From Paenibacillus xylanexedens (GTDB lineage Bacteria; Bacillota; Bacilli; Paenibacillales; Paenibacillaceae): a stretch of 64,000 nt of DNA. Shown piece after piece: positions 46,526-54,937 of the stretch. The position numbers and the translations under genes are program-made. The DNA lies in NCBI RefSeq assembly GCF_001908275.1, contig NZ_CP018620.1, forward strand, positions 1,612,001 to 1,676,000, given 5' to 3'. The first letter of the stretch is position 1; each line of letters opens with the position of its first letter. The notes under the pieces are model-generated. The model did not search any database, was not told where the DNA came from, and was given only the letters and a program-made list of their open reading frames with translations.

Positions 46526-47614
46526 TTACTCCATTTCAAGAACAAAAGAAGTTGTAGCTGCTTCTTTGCCATTCACAAGAATGGTAAGCGTATGCAGACC
46601 GGCATAGTATTTTCTCGTTGTGATGACTTTGAAGGATTGTTTGGTGGCTACCTTGGTTCTGCCTGTCGGGTACATTTTATCGGAGCATTTGAACCGTTTG
46701 GGGGCCTGCTTGCCGTTTGCCTTCATATAACCCATCTCATATTCAATTCGCAGCATCTGGGACTCGCCGCTCTCATTAACGACATCGAACGAAAAATGGA
46801 GATCCTCGCCAATGCTAATCGTATCCTGGACAAGCTGAAGCTGCTCAATGTGAATCGAATCCTGCTCGTTATAACCAAAAAGACTCAGTGCTTTGTTATG
46901 TCCTTTCTTCAGTAATGACCTGCTGGCATGCCGGACAATCCAGTCTGTGTGTGCATGTTGTCCGTACCAGGTCGTGGCCAGATCCATAACCAGTTCAGGG
47001 TGGTCCTTGGAGATGTCATTCAGATGATTGGCGACACTTTTGCGAACATAGAGGGACTCGTCCTGTTTCAATGCATGCAGAATCGGAAGTACAGGTGTTG
47101 GATCAGTGATAAAGTTCTGGAGTTTCGCACCCCATGGCAAACGTGGCCGGCTGCCCTCACTGGCAAGTCTGCGGATATGCTCGTTGTTGCTCTCTGCCCA
47201 CGCCATCATATGTTTCATCGTTTGAATTGGATAATGTTCAATAAACGGGCGTACCGCGAACTCCGAGCTGGAATAAGGTGTGAAGAGGGTCAGATACTTC
47301 ATGGATAACTCGTAATCCTCCGGGTCAAGTCCGTTCACTTCGATAAAATCCGGTACAAACAGATATTCAACGCCTCTCATCGTAGGGGCGGCTTGTTCGA
47401 TAATATGTAATGCTTCCTCATAATTGTCCGGCAGTACCTGGGTCAAAGCCAGTGTGATTCTGCGAATGCGCGCTTTGAATTCCAACTGTTCCCAGCCTTC
47501 AGCGAAAACCAATTCATGAAATTGCTGTGTATCCAGCTTAGGGTAGAATTGACGCAACTGTTCGCCGGTCCGATCGATTAATGCGGGAGTGTATTTGTCT
47601 TTGAAAAGTTCCAT
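46526..47614 (-). CDS. DNA alkylation repair protein, AlkC-like
   Basis: 362 residues. The first 245 form helical HEAT-like repeats: ELVFAEGWEQLEFKARIRRI, HYPIQTMKHMMAWAESNNEH, RLASEGSRPRLPWGAKL (a strong AlkC/AlkD-type motif) and ESLYVRKSVANHLNDISKDHP. The last 110 residues are beta-rich (VQDTISIGEDLHFSFDVVNE to the end) and could be the Ig-like domain known at the C-terminus of some AlkC proteins. Such enzymes excise alkylated adenines without base flipping. The adjacent genes do not suggest an operon. Confidence 0.8.
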   Translation of the reverse strand: MELFKDKYTPALIDRTGEQLRQFYPKLDTQQFHELVFAEGWEQLEFKARIRRITLALTQVLPDNYEEALHIIEQAAPTMRGVEYLFVPDFIEVNGLDPEDYELSMKYLTLFTPYSSSEFAVRPFIEHYPIQTMKHMMAWAESNNEHIRRLASEGSRPRLPWGAKLQNFITDPTPVLPILHALKQDESLYVRKSVANHLNDISKDHPELVMDLATTWYGQHAHTDWIVRHASRSLLKKGHNKALSLFGYNEQDSIHIEQLQLVQDTISIGEDLHFSFDVVNESGESQMLRIEYEMGYMKANGKQAPKRFKCSDKMYPTGRTKVATKQSFKVITTRKYYAGLHTLTILVNGKEAATTSFVLEME

Positions 47615-47707
47615 GGTCCGCCTCCTTTAGTTACTATCCAGTATACCTCAAATTACAGAAATAAGAACGTAAGTTCCTGAAATTTATTTGTATACGGGTG
47701 AACGGTG

Positions 47708-47749
47708 TTCAGGCACCCACCTTCTGTAAGGGGGTGCCTGAATTTTTTT
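47708..47749 (+). terminator. Terminator in plus orientation between two minus-strand genes
   Basis: TTCAGGCACCC (47708-47718) pairs with GGGTGCCTGAA (47732-47742), followed by seven T. On the minus strand no T tract follows, so it would stop plus-strand (antisense) transcription. Its T tract runs to the 3' end of the VrrA-like gene. Confidence 0.7.
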
Positions 47750-48392
47750 AACCTTTGCGACTTTTGGGACGGCGCTTTGTGGAATTGGATTTGCGACGGA
47801 CTGGAGTTGTATTGCGGCGACGTGGCACATTCGTTGTTTTATTCCGGCGTTTGTTTTTACGTTTTCGGGACGGCTTATATTCTTCATAGTCTGCATCGGC
47901 CGCGCTGTTATTCGATTTTCCTTTTCCAAAAGGCAGAATGCCCATAACGAGCTTCATCATCGGAGCCATCTGCTGGATACCACCGACGACCTTTTGCATT
48001 TTGCCTATTCCAGTCATGATTCCATCAATACCGCCGAAGCGGTCGATCATTCCTTTTAACTCACCGATGTTGGCTAACGAAAACCCGGAACTGCCTGTAG
48101 CAGCAGGCACCTGTACCGGAGCTGGGGGAACAATCTGAGCTGCACCTCCATAAAAGTTCCCGCCAGCCACACCCTGCCCATAGGGTACGACTGCAGAAGC
48201 TTCGACTTCACCAAAGCCCGGGTAGTGTGGTTCTACGCCAGGATACATCGGTTGAATCTGGGTTTCATTTAAAGACCGCGGAACCACACCGGGCGGCATA
48301 TAGGCAGAAGTATGTGCCTGCCGATGAGCATGAGAAGACGGACGCTGCCCTGGTGCTGGCTGGCGGTGATAATAATGCTGTGGCATGAACAA
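47748..48392 (-). CDS. VrrA/YqfQ-like basic protein
   Basis: 214 residues from TTG 48392, six bases after AAGGA; ATG 48386 is an alternative but is further from that site. The N-terminal half is Pro, His, Gln and Tyr rich and of low complexity. The middle has IGELKGMIDRFGGIDGIMTG and IGKMQKVVGGIQQMAPMMKL, the amphipathic part that resembles the conserved end of YqfQ/VrrA proteins. The last 45 residues are almost entirely Lys, Arg, Asn, Thr and Ser. That basic tail suggests binding to nucleic acid or spore components. Family assignment is tentative. Confidence 0.6.
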   Translation of the reverse strand: MFMPQHYYHRQPAPGQRPSSHAHRQAHTSAYMPPGVVPRSLNETQIQPMYPGVEPHYPGFGEVEASAVVPYGQGVAGGNFYGGAAQIVPPAPVQVPAATGSSGFSLANIGELKGMIDRFGGIDGIMTGIGKMQKVVGGIQQMAPMMKLVMGILPFGKGKSNNSAADADYEEYKPSRKRKNKRRNKTTNVPRRRNTTPVRRKSNSTKRRPKSRKG

Positions 48393-48773
48393 TCACGTTC
48401 CTTCTATTGGATTTCGGAATTGCGTTCCATGAGTTGCATGACAGATGTACATCATAGACCCTTGTGGAACTCCCTTTTGTTATACTGTATGTCATTCGCG
48501 GAGAGACGGCGTAGGCGGGTATCCCGGAAAACGGGATATTTGCGGATTTGGGCGCATGTAAGATGGCAGGTCCACGAAGAGTAAAATGCAGTTTAGACAC
48601 AAAATTGTCACATTTAAGAGGATTGAAATCCTACATAAGTAATCGGATATATACAGGTGAAAACTGGGAAAAAGCGCGGGAATTTCGCCCGATGTGCGTG
48701 AGGGGAGGACAATAGTACCTTTTGTAAGCGGTAACATGTATTTTTATTCTGTAGTGCGTGAAATCGGTAACGC

Positions 48774-48802
48774 TTGAAATACCAACTCAGGGTGAGTACA
48801 AT
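48774..48802 (+). promoter_or_regulatory. Sigma-A promoter of yerC-cbiX
   Basis: TTGAAA (48774-48779) and TACAAT (48797-48802) with a 17-base spacer, 37 bases before the yerC start. In the rest of 48393-48838 I see only small hairpins (such as TATCCCG/CGGGATA near 48530) and no gene. Confidence 0.6.
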
Positions 48803-48838
48803 GTAGGTACACAGTAACCGCTAGGGGATGATGATGAA

Positions 48839-49129
48839 ATGCAGCTGAAAAAGCTAAATGATAAAAGCATTGAACAACTATTCGAGGCTATTTTGACGCT
48901 AAAAGATATTGAAGAGTGTTATGTTTTCTTTGATGACCTCTGCACCGTAAACGAGATCCAATCCATGTCCCAGCGGCTGGAAGTGGCTCGTATGTTGGGT
49001 AAAGGCAATACGTATAACCAGATTGAAGCAGAGACAGGTGCGAGTACAGCTACAATTTCACGTGTGAAACGCTGTCTGAATTACGGCAATGATGGTTATA
49101 AAATGACGCTGGAACGCCTGGGACGCTAA
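48839..49129 (+). CDS. yerC: YerC/YecD family TrpR-related DNA-binding protein
   Basis: 96 residues with the Trp-repressor fold: ELYVF-like region IEECYVFFDDLCTVNEIQSM, then SQRLEVARMLGKGNTYNQIE and AETGASTATISRVKRCLNYG, a helix-turn-helix. Closest family is YerC/YecD, whose ligand and targets are not known. GGGGAT lies before the ATG. One base separates it from cbiX, so the two are co-translated. Confidence 0.93.
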   Translation: MQLKKLNDKSIEQLFEAILTLKDIEECYVFFDDLCTVNEIQSMSQRLEVARMLGKGNTYNQIEAETGASTATISRVKRCLNYGNDGYKMTLERLGR

Positions 49130-49130
49130 C

Positions 49131-49928
49131 ATGAAGAAGCCGGGTGTACTCATCATCAGTCACGGTTCACAGGAGCAGACCTGGGTGGAATCCGTCGATG
49201 ACGCGATCTCCCGGTTGAATCTGCCTGTTCCATTATCGGTTGAAGCCGGTTTTCTTGAACTTGTGGAAGGACGCCTGATCCAGGACGGTATCGACCGACT
49301 GGAAGCACAAGGCGTAACCGATATTCTGGTCGTACCTCTATTTGTTTCGTCCGGGAGTACACATGTGGATGAAATTGAATATGCCATTGGTGCAAAGGAA
49401 ACACCTGATCGCGAAACGGATCTGGAACCGTTCGATGTGAAGGCTCGGGTTCACTTCGGTTATCCAGTGGATAACGATCCGGATATTGCCGTGATGGTGT
49501 GGGACAAAGTCCGATTGTTGTCGCAGCAACCAGAGAAGGAAACGATTCTGCTGGTGGGCCATGGTAGTATTCATGACGGTTTTCGCGAGCGTTGGGAAGC
49601 TGGAATTTCTTCTCTTACAGAGCGTGTGCAGGAAGTTAGTGGTGTAGCCCATACGGATTATGCATTGCTGAATCCGGAGAGTGTGTACGACAAAGTGAAG
49701 TACTGGAGCGAAGTGCGGGGGAACCGAGTCATTGTGGCGCCGCTGTTTTTGAGTGCCGGTTATTTCACGAGGAACGTTATCCCGGGTCGACTTAAGGAAT
49801 TGAATTACGCGTATAGCGGTGAGACGTTTCTTCCACATCCGTTGTTAGGGCAGTGGATGGAGCGCCAGATCCAGTTTTTGCTGGAAAGATGCAATGAAGA
49901 TAAGGCCGAAGTTGAAGCTTCTTCTTGA
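49131..49928 (+). CDS. Sirohydrochlorin chelatase (CbiX family)
   Basis: 265 residues made of two similar halves: GVLIISHGSQEQTWVESVDD and, from about residue 140, ETILLVGHGSIHDGFRERWE. Both have the CbiX His near the end of the first strand, and VVPLFVSSGSTHVDEIEYAI and VIVAPLFLSAGYFTRNVIPG hold the second His or equivalent position. CbiX-type enzymes insert Co2+ or Fe2+ into sirohydrochlorin; SirB in Bacillus is similar. No siroheme or cobalamin genes adjoin, so the metal cannot be told. It follows yerC by one base. Confidence 0.85.
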   Translation: MKKPGVLIISHGSQEQTWVESVDDAISRLNLPVPLSVEAGFLELVEGRLIQDGIDRLEAQGVTDILVVPLFVSSGSTHVDEIEYAIGAKETPDRETDLEPFDVKARVHFGYPVDNDPDIAVMVWDKVRLLSQQPEKETILLVGHGSIHDGFRERWEAGISSLTERVQEVSGVAHTDYALLNPESVYDKVKYWSEVRGNRVIVAPLFLSAGYFTRNVIPGRLKELNYAYSGETFLPHPLLGQWMERQIQFLLERCNEDKAEVEASS

Positions 49929-49929
49929 A

Positions 49930-50002
49930 AAGGGCCTTAGCGCTCATGGCTGAGCGCATCGCTGGTAGCGATGCGGTCAGGGGTTCGATCCGCTTAGGCT
50001 CC
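49930..50002 (+). pseudogene. Decayed tRNA-Ala (anticodon loop CTGGTAG)
   Basis: Clearly derived from a tRNA. The acceptor pairs with six of seven base pairs kept, including G3:U70, the alanine identity pair; position 1 is A, so 1:72 is mispaired. T8 and A9, an anticodon stem of 5 bp, a 7-base loop with T33 and A37, the variable loop xGGTC, and T-loop TTCGATC with flanking stem are all present. It matches tRNA-Ala at both ends (GGGCCTTAGC, TTCGATCC, AGGCTCCA). Damage: two extra bases in the D arm, a G-G mismatch in the T stem, and the anticodon reads GGT instead of an Ala anticodon. No CCA is encoded. It starts two bases after the cbiX stop. Confidence 0.65.
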
Positions 50003-50047
50003 ATAACGAAAAAAGTCATCACCTCATGTGATGGCTTTTTTCGTTAT
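50000..50047 (+). terminator. Terminator abutting the tRNA-like sequence
   Basis: CCATAACGAAAAAAG-CATCAC pairs with GTGATG-CTTTTTTCGTTATGG almost perfectly. It overlaps the last three bases of the tRNA-like end and serves the yerC-cbiX unit. Confidence 0.8.
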
Positions 50048-50245
50048 GGAGGGGCTCATTTAACGAACCTTGGCTTAGTCCGTGGTATTCATTGAGGTGT
50101 ACGCCCAAGTACACTGAATTTGTTCGCCGCTGTTTTGGTCTGGTACGGTGGAAAAGAACAAGAACCGCGCAAGCTCATCCAAATTGATTCGGATAATGAT
50201 TAAATTTTCTACGATCTCTGAAAGTTGAATGAGTCATCCCACATC

Positions 50246-50296
50246 AAAGGAATTTTCCCTAAGGCTATTCATTAGCCTGAAGGCAAATTCCTTTTT
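50246..50296 (+). terminator. Hairpin in the gap before the lrp gene
   Basis: AAAGGAATTT (50246-50255) pairs with AAATTCCTTT (50285-50294) and an inner AGGCTA/TAGCCT stem sits inside. A T tract follows on the plus strand; on the minus strand it is weak, but this could end the lrp transcript. No gene is seen in 50048-50345. Confidence 0.6.
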
Positions 50297-50345
50297 GTAT
50301 ATGTATATGAGGGGAGAGGGAATCTATATTTTTCTTTTATCTGAG

Positions 50346-50783
50346 TTAATTAGGGAGAGAATGAATGAGAAGTCTGTGATCGATCGGTGAAGACATGACA
50401 ATCAGGCTCGTATAGGTTCCATACTTGTCACACTGATTACTAAACTCTTCGAGAGCTCGTGTGGATTCGGTAACAATCTTTAATAAGTAACTGTGTTCGC
50501 CGCTTATACGGTGACACTCGGCAACATGGGGAGATGCATGGACAAAATCAAGAAATGCCAGACAGTCTCTAGTCCGAAACAACATATAGGCTGCCGTATG
50601 CTTTCCGATTTTTTCAGGAGAGATGACGGTGCGATACTCCTGAATAACTCCGCTTTCTTCCATTCTTTTAACTCGTTCCGTTACAGCAGGTTGAGATAAC
50701 CCCACGCTTTTACCCAGCTCAGTCATTGAAATCCTTGCCTGATTTTGAAGATATAAGAGGATTTGTTTGTCTACATGATCCAC
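50346..50783 (-). CDS. Lrp/AsnC family transcriptional regulator
   Basis: 145 residues from GTG 50783, nine bases after GGAGG; TTG 50789 is only three bases from it and less likely. The N-terminal helix-turn-helix is DKQILLYLQNQARISMTELG followed by KSVGLSQPAVTERVKRMEES. The C-terminal RAM ligand-binding domain runs to the end with VAECHRISGEHSYLLKIVTE. Divergent from the MFS transporter gene, with a 14-bp palindrome between, so it probably controls that gene and itself. Confidence 0.93.
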   Translation of the reverse strand: MDHVDKQILLYLQNQARISMTELGKSVGLSQPAVTERVKRMEESGVIQEYRTVISPEKIGKHTAAYMLFRTRDCLAFLDFVHASPHVAECHRISGEHSYLLKIVTESTRALEEFSNQCDKYGTYTSLIVMSSPIDHRLLIHSLPN

Positions 50784-50811
50784 TTTCAATTTCCTCCTTT
50801 AAATTTAAGGC

Positions 50812-50825
50812 GTTTTGTACAAAAC
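50812..50825. promoter_or_regulatory. Palindrome in the lrp-MFS divergent region
   Basis: GTTTTGTACAAAAC is a perfect 14-bp palindrome 15 bases upstream of the lrp ribosome site, a likely operator. The surrounding region is very AT rich. Confidence 0.5.
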
Positions 50826-50945
50826 TTCTTTAATTAATTTGCATTTTCATTATATGCGTTTGAATGTGATATGTAAAATCAATGACTTTAATTATAAAAT
50901 AATCTACAGCAATAAAATGATTATATATGAAAAGGGAGAGAGAGG

Positions 50946-52529
50946 ATGGCATCATTGAGTAAATACGACTCCAATAAGGTAGGTACAGAAGATTTTAAGG
51001 CACGAATGGATAAGGTCAAAAATATAATCGCATTAGCTGCTATATGTTTGTCCACGCTAATGTTCGGACTCGAAATTTCCAGTGTGCCAGTGATACTGCC
51101 AACACTGGAAAAGGTATTGCATGGAAATCTCAAGGATATGCAATGGATTATGAGTGCCTACACCATTGCTAGTACAACTGTTCTGATGGCTGTTGGAACG
51201 CTGGCTGACCGGTATGGAAGGAAGCGTATTTTTATTGTCAGTCTCATCTTGTTCGGTATTACATCCTTGATTTGTGGCTTGGCGCAAAGCACGATAGTTC
51301 TGATCGTCAGCCGATTTCTTCAAGGCGTGGGTGCTGGCGCGATGCTCATCTGCCAGATAGCAATTCTTTCGCAACAGTTTCGGGAAGGAAAAGAACGGAG
51401 TAAAGCTTTTGGCGTATGGGGTATCGTGTTCGGCATCGGTCTTGGTTTTGGACCCATCATCGGGGGGATGATCGTGTCGTTTTCGAACTGGCATTGGGTT
51501 TTCCTAGTCCACGTCCCACTGACCATCCTCACGTTGATCTTGGTTATAGCCGGTGTGGAGGATTCCAGAGATCGGCAGGCGAAAAAGCTGGACATCATCG
51601 GCATCATCACGCTATCGTTGACGGTTTTTGGGCTAGTATACTTTATCACGCAAGGGCCTGAACTCGGCTTTACCAGCGCGACGGCCATCAGTATCCTTGT
51701 TGCAACCGCAATATGCTTCACTATTTTTTGGTTTGCAGAAAAACTCAGCACCCATCCGATGTTCGATTTTTCCGTATTCAGGATACGAAATTTTTCTGGC
51801 GCTCTTTTAGGCTCCATCGGAATGAATTTCAGTTTCTGGCCATTCATGATCTATCTGCCGATTTATTTCCAGAGTGGTCTTGGTTACGGCATTGTGCCAG
51901 CAGGGTTGTCTCTCTTGGCTTATACACTGCCCACCTTGGTAATCCCTCCACTAGCAGAGCGTCTTTCGCTTCGCTATCAGTCGCGCATAATCATCCCAAT
52001 GGGTCTGTTTATTATCGGAACCGGCTTCTTATGGATGAAATTAGGCAGCAGCAGCGATCATGCTAGTTGGTTGACCATGCTCCCCGGTTCCCTATTGGCT
52101 GGTATAGGGCTTGGCTTAACCAACACGCCTGTAACCAACACGACCACCGGCTCGGTTCCGAGCACTCGTTCAGGCATGGCTTCCGGCATAGACACGAGTG
52201 CCAGATTAATCAGCCTAGCTATCAATATCGCATTGATGGGATATATTTTGCAGGAAGGTATCTTGTCTTATCTGAAGGATGTGCTATCTGGGACCATTGA
52301 TGAAGTGCAATTGAGGTCTTTGGCGGAAAAAATAGCTGGCGGCAACACATCATCTCTCCAGTTGGATTCACTAAATATTACCTCTCTGGATACAGCCGGA
52401 GCAATCGTCCATGCAGCTCTTGTGCATGGCTTTGGTTTGGTGATGCTCTATGGCGGTATCGGAGTCTGGATTTTGGCCGCGATCAGTTTTATCATTTTTA
52501 GACCCAAGAAAGCTTCGTTGCATAATTAG
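50946..52529 (+). CDS. MFS transporter, DHA2 (14-helix) drug-export type
   Basis: 527 residues with 14 hydrophobic segments. GTLADRYGRKRIFIVSLILF is MFS motif A; LIVSRFLQGVGAGAMLICQI and IVFGIGLGFGPIIGGMIVSF are the DHA2 signatures (motif C-like). The first segment is LAAICLSTLMFGLEISSVPVIL. Members export drugs or metabolites with protons; the substrate is unknown. AAAGGGAGAG lies before the ATG. A terminator follows and the Lrp regulator is divergent. Confidence 0.92.
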   Translation: MASLSKYDSNKVGTEDFKARMDKVKNIIALAAICLSTLMFGLEISSVPVILPTLEKVLHGNLKDMQWIMSAYTIASTTVLMAVGTLADRYGRKRIFIVSLILFGITSLICGLAQSTIVLIVSRFLQGVGAGAMLICQIAILSQQFREGKERSKAFGVWGIVFGIGLGFGPIIGGMIVSFSNWHWVFLVHVPLTILTLILVIAGVEDSRDRQAKKLDIIGIITLSLTVFGLVYFITQGPELGFTSATAISILVATAICFTIFWFAEKLSTHPMFDFSVFRIRNFSGALLGSIGMNFSFWPFMIYLPIYFQSGLGYGIVPAGLSLLAYTLPTLVIPPLAERLSLRYQSRIIIPMGLFIIGTGFLWMKLGSSSDHASWLTMLPGSLLAGIGLGLTNTPVTNTTTGSVPSTRSGMASGIDTSARLISLAINIALMGYILQEGILSYLKDVLSGTIDEVQLRSLAEKIAGGNTSSLQLDSLNITSLDTAGAIVHAALVHGFGLVMLYGGIGVWILAAISFIIFRPKKASLHN

Positions 52530-52624
52530 AGCCTGAAGAATATGTATTTCTGTTAACCTATAATAACTCTCTTCACTGGCCGCGATGCGTGTTCGCGGAG
52601 CGATCTGATCGGTTTGCCAAAAAA

Positions 52625-52656
52625 ACGAAGCCACGTCCTCAGGACGTGGTTTTTGT
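52625..52656 (+). terminator. Terminator, bidirectional
   Basis: CCACGTCC (52631-52638) pairs with GGACGTGG (52642-52649), TTTTTG on the plus strand and CTTCGTTTTT on the minus strand; it lies between convergent MFS and tetR genes. Confidence 0.85.
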
Positions 52657-52686
52657 TTGTTGTAGATCACTTGAGCGAGGATTAGT

Positions 52687-53256
52687 TTATCCATTAATGG
52701 GTGCGTGCAATTGCAGATGTAGCTGCAGTAAACCTATTAATTGGTCAACGATCTCCTCGGCCGGATAAGGCATGGAATTCATAATCCACCACTCCAGGAT
52801 TCCGACTGCAGCGGAAGCAAGAAACTGTATGGTAATCTCTTTTTTCATACCTTCCTGGATTCCACAAGCATCCATTTGATCCTGTACTCCCTGGACCAAC
52901 AATGTCATCAACTTACTACGGAATGCCGGAATACCTTTTTTAGTAAGAAGTGTGGTATAGGTAGAGGCATGTTGTTCCAGATAGCAGAAGGTTCGGAGCA
53001 ACGCATCCTTGGCCGTAACGGGTGTTGTAGTAGGGCTTTCGATCATACAGGCATCCAACAACCGCTGCAAATAGGTCTCAATGCATTGATCCAACAGGTC
53101 GAACTTGTCAGCGTAATGCAAATAGATTGTTCCTCGGTTTACATTAGCCCGATCAGCAATATCGTTTATCGTAATTTGCTCGAAATTCTGTTCCTCCAGT
53201 AACCCCACAAAAGCTTCAATTATTGCCTTTCGTGTCTTGAGTACTCGTCTGTCCAT
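52687..53256 (-). CDS. TetR family transcriptional regulator
   Basis: 189 residues from ATG 53256 (MDRRVLKTRKAIIEAFVGLL) behind GGAGGGG. The helix-turn-helix is ITINDIADRANVNRGTIYLH, then YADKFDLLDQCIETYLQRLL. The C-terminal part includes LASAAVGILEWWIMNSMPYP and has the TetR_C helical form (DUF/TetR_C_33-like). It faces the reductase gene at 53426 with two palindromes between, and probably represses that gene and itself. Inducer unknown. Confidence 0.93.
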   Translation of the reverse strand: MDRRVLKTRKAIIEAFVGLLEEQNFEQITINDIADRANVNRGTIYLHYADKFDLLDQCIETYLQRLLDACMIESPTTTPVTAKDALLRTFCYLEQHASTYTTLLTKKGIPAFRSKLMTLLVQGVQDQMDACGIQEGMKKEITIQFLASAAVGILEWWIMNSMPYPAEEIVDQLIGLLQLHLQLHAPING

Positions 53257-53296
53257 GGCCCCTCCTATGATGGTTTTCAACAATAAGGAATCATTC

Positions 53297-53386
53297 GTTG
53301 ATTATTCAACAAAAACGGATATTTTAACGATTGAAAGCACAGTAGGTGCTTTGTTAATCTTATTTTATCAACAAATGTTGATAAAA
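53297..53386. promoter_or_regulatory. Two palindromes between the tetR and reductase genes
   Basis: GTTGA-N4-TCAAC (53297-53310) and a 24-bp perfect palindrome with half-site TTTTATCAACA, two bases, then its complement (53363-53386). Both use the half-site word TCAAC/GTTGA. The larger one is the likely TetR operator. Confidence 0.6.
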
Positions 53387-53425
53387 CAACGATTTTTTAT
53401 AAACTATGAAATTGAGGGATAACCA

Positions 53426-54352
53426 ATGAAGATATTAGTGTATGGTGCGGGGGTTTTGGGCAGTCAACTGGCGCACATTCTGGTGCGCGGCGGCAATGAT
53501 GTTACTATTCTGGCTAGAGGGAAGCGGGCAGAGGAGCTGGAGAAGGATGGAATCGTCATCCGGCATTTTTTTCAATTCAAAACGACAGTTGATCAGGTTC
53601 GGGTAGCCAGAACGTTGGAAGTGGATGACCAATATGATCTGATTTTTGTTGTCATGAAATATAACGATTTTTCTTCAGTGTTACCTATTCTGGCAGAGAA
53701 TCAGAGTAGCAATATTGTGATTGTGGGAAACAACGCAGATGCGCGAAGCATGCAAAACTTTTTGGAGGAAAACAGCAGGGTAGCAAAACAGGTCGCGTTT
53801 GGATTCCATGTGAGTGCAGGGAAGCGGGAAAAGGACCGCATGTTATCGGTCGGTGGAGGCAACGGACAAATGGTGATCGGTAGTCTGGACGGTGAAATAG
53901 GCTTTAAACCTTTGCTGGATCAAGCTTTCCAACATGTGAAATACAAGTTAAATGTTCTGAGTGATATTGATGCCTGGCTGAAAAGCCATATCATCCCCAT
54001 TCTGATGCTTAATGCAGTGAGTTTTAATGAGAAGCGTGAATTGATCAAGTTGGACGGGAACAGAAAGCAAATCCAACATATGATTAGGGCAATGGATGAG
54101 GGCTTCAGCGTGCTTGAGGCTATGGGCATAACGATTATACCGGAGATTCAGGCTAAAATGATTCGCAAGCATCAACGGACGTTGTACCTCCTGTTAAAAA
54201 TCTATAGCATGCTTCCGGTTCATAAGCTGGTCGCGGGTTCTTTTGGTGAAATTGAAGCCCTAAGTAACGCATTCACGGATTGGAAAAAGACAACAGGCAT
54301 CCCGACTCCCCATTGGGACGTGCTGAAAAGAGATTTTACTATCCTTAAATGA
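53426..54352 (+). CDS. Ketopantoate reductase family protein (ApbA/PanE-like)
   Basis: 308 residues. MKILVYGAGVLGSQLAHILV is the NAD(P)-binding Rossmann motif; TILARGKRAEEL follows the second strand, LIFVVMKYNDFSSVLPILAE fits the family, and SHIIPILMLNAVSF lies where PanE has its catalytic Lys-Asn region. It differs from true PanE in the conserved C-terminal region, so pantothenate synthesis is unlikely; this is a general oxidoreductase of the family. GAGGGAT lies before the ATG. It is under likely TetR control. A DUF4395 gene follows in the same direction. Confidence 0.8.
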   Translation: MKILVYGAGVLGSQLAHILVRGGNDVTILARGKRAEELEKDGIVIRHFFQFKTTVDQVRVARTLEVDDQYDLIFVVMKYNDFSSVLPILAENQSSNIVIVGNNADARSMQNFLEENSRVAKQVAFGFHVSAGKREKDRMLSVGGGNGQMVIGSLDGEIGFKPLLDQAFQHVKYKLNVLSDIDAWLKSHIIPILMLNAVSFNEKRELIKLDGNRKQIQHMIRAMDEGFSVLEAMGITIIPEIQAKMIRKHQRTLYLLLKIYSMLPVHKLVAGSFGEIEALSNAFTDWKKTTGIPTPHWDVLKRDFTILK

Positions 54353-54423
54353 AGTGTTGCTCATTAACCCAATACCGACTACAATAAAACCAACTAATAA
54401 AATGGGGATAAGGAGATATACAG

Positions 54424-54840
54424 ATGCGGGAAGTGCCCATGCGTTATGTGAAAGCGAATCAGGTCGGTATTGTATTGTTTGTTTTACTCTCGTTTGTGTT
54501 CAATCCGCTGGTAGTTCTGGGCTTGCTGTGGATCATTCAGGTAGTTGGGCTGGCTTCTGGTGGCAAGCTTAATCTGTTTGTGCAGATTGGGAAAGCTGTG
54601 TTGACTGGTAAAGGGACATTGACGCAGGCGGTGGAGCTGCAGCGATTCAACAATATTCTGGCGGTGCTCTTCCTGACTCTGGCACTCATCTCGTTCTCGC
54701 TTGGCTGGGTAGCCGCAGGTTATGTATTCTCCGTTATGCTTCTCGCGGCTGCAAGCGCGGCACTGCTGGGTTATTGTGTAGGCTGTACCGTCTATTTCTG
54801 GTACAAACAGATGCGTGCAGGCAGAAAAATCGGATTTTGA
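54424..54840 (+). CDS. DUF4395 family membrane protein
   Basis: 138 residues from ATG 54424, behind AAGGAGATATACAG. Four hydrophobic segments with NQVGIVLFVLLSFVFNPLVV at the N-terminus, then VELQRFNNILAVLFL, and GYCVGCTVYFWYK near the C-terminus. The CxxC and position fit DUF4395, some of whose members occur with thioredoxin-like proteins. Function unknown. Confidence 0.8.
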   Translation: MREVPMRYVKANQVGIVLFVLLSFVFNPLVVLGLLWIIQVVGLASGGKLNLFVQIGKAVLTGKGTLTQAVELQRFNNILAVLFLTLALISFSLGWVAAGYVFSVMLLAAASAALLGYCVGCTVYFWYKQMRAGRKIGF

Positions 54841-54897
54841 GGTTGGCTGAAGAAGTGATACAGGTATCCGGGATACTACGATAACTTTATAACGAAA

Positions 54898-54937
54898 TCC
54901 CCCTCAAGTGAGTTGTTCACTTGAAGGGGATTTTCTT
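54898..54937 (+). terminator. Terminator between the DUF4395 and NLP genes
   Basis: TCCCC-TCAAGTG (54898-54910) pairs with CACTTGA-GGGGA (54918-54930), followed by TTTTCTTT. Its end touches the stop of the convergent NLP gene. Confidence 0.8.

Noticed and set aside
49930..50002. Functional tRNA-Thr (GGT anticodon)
   Set aside because: The identity pair and sequence ends point to tRNA-Ala, and the D arm, T stem and 1:72 pair are damaged.
54354..54572. 72-codon frame overlapping the DUF4395 gene
   Set aside because: The other frame has the proper ribosome site and the DUF4395 motif.
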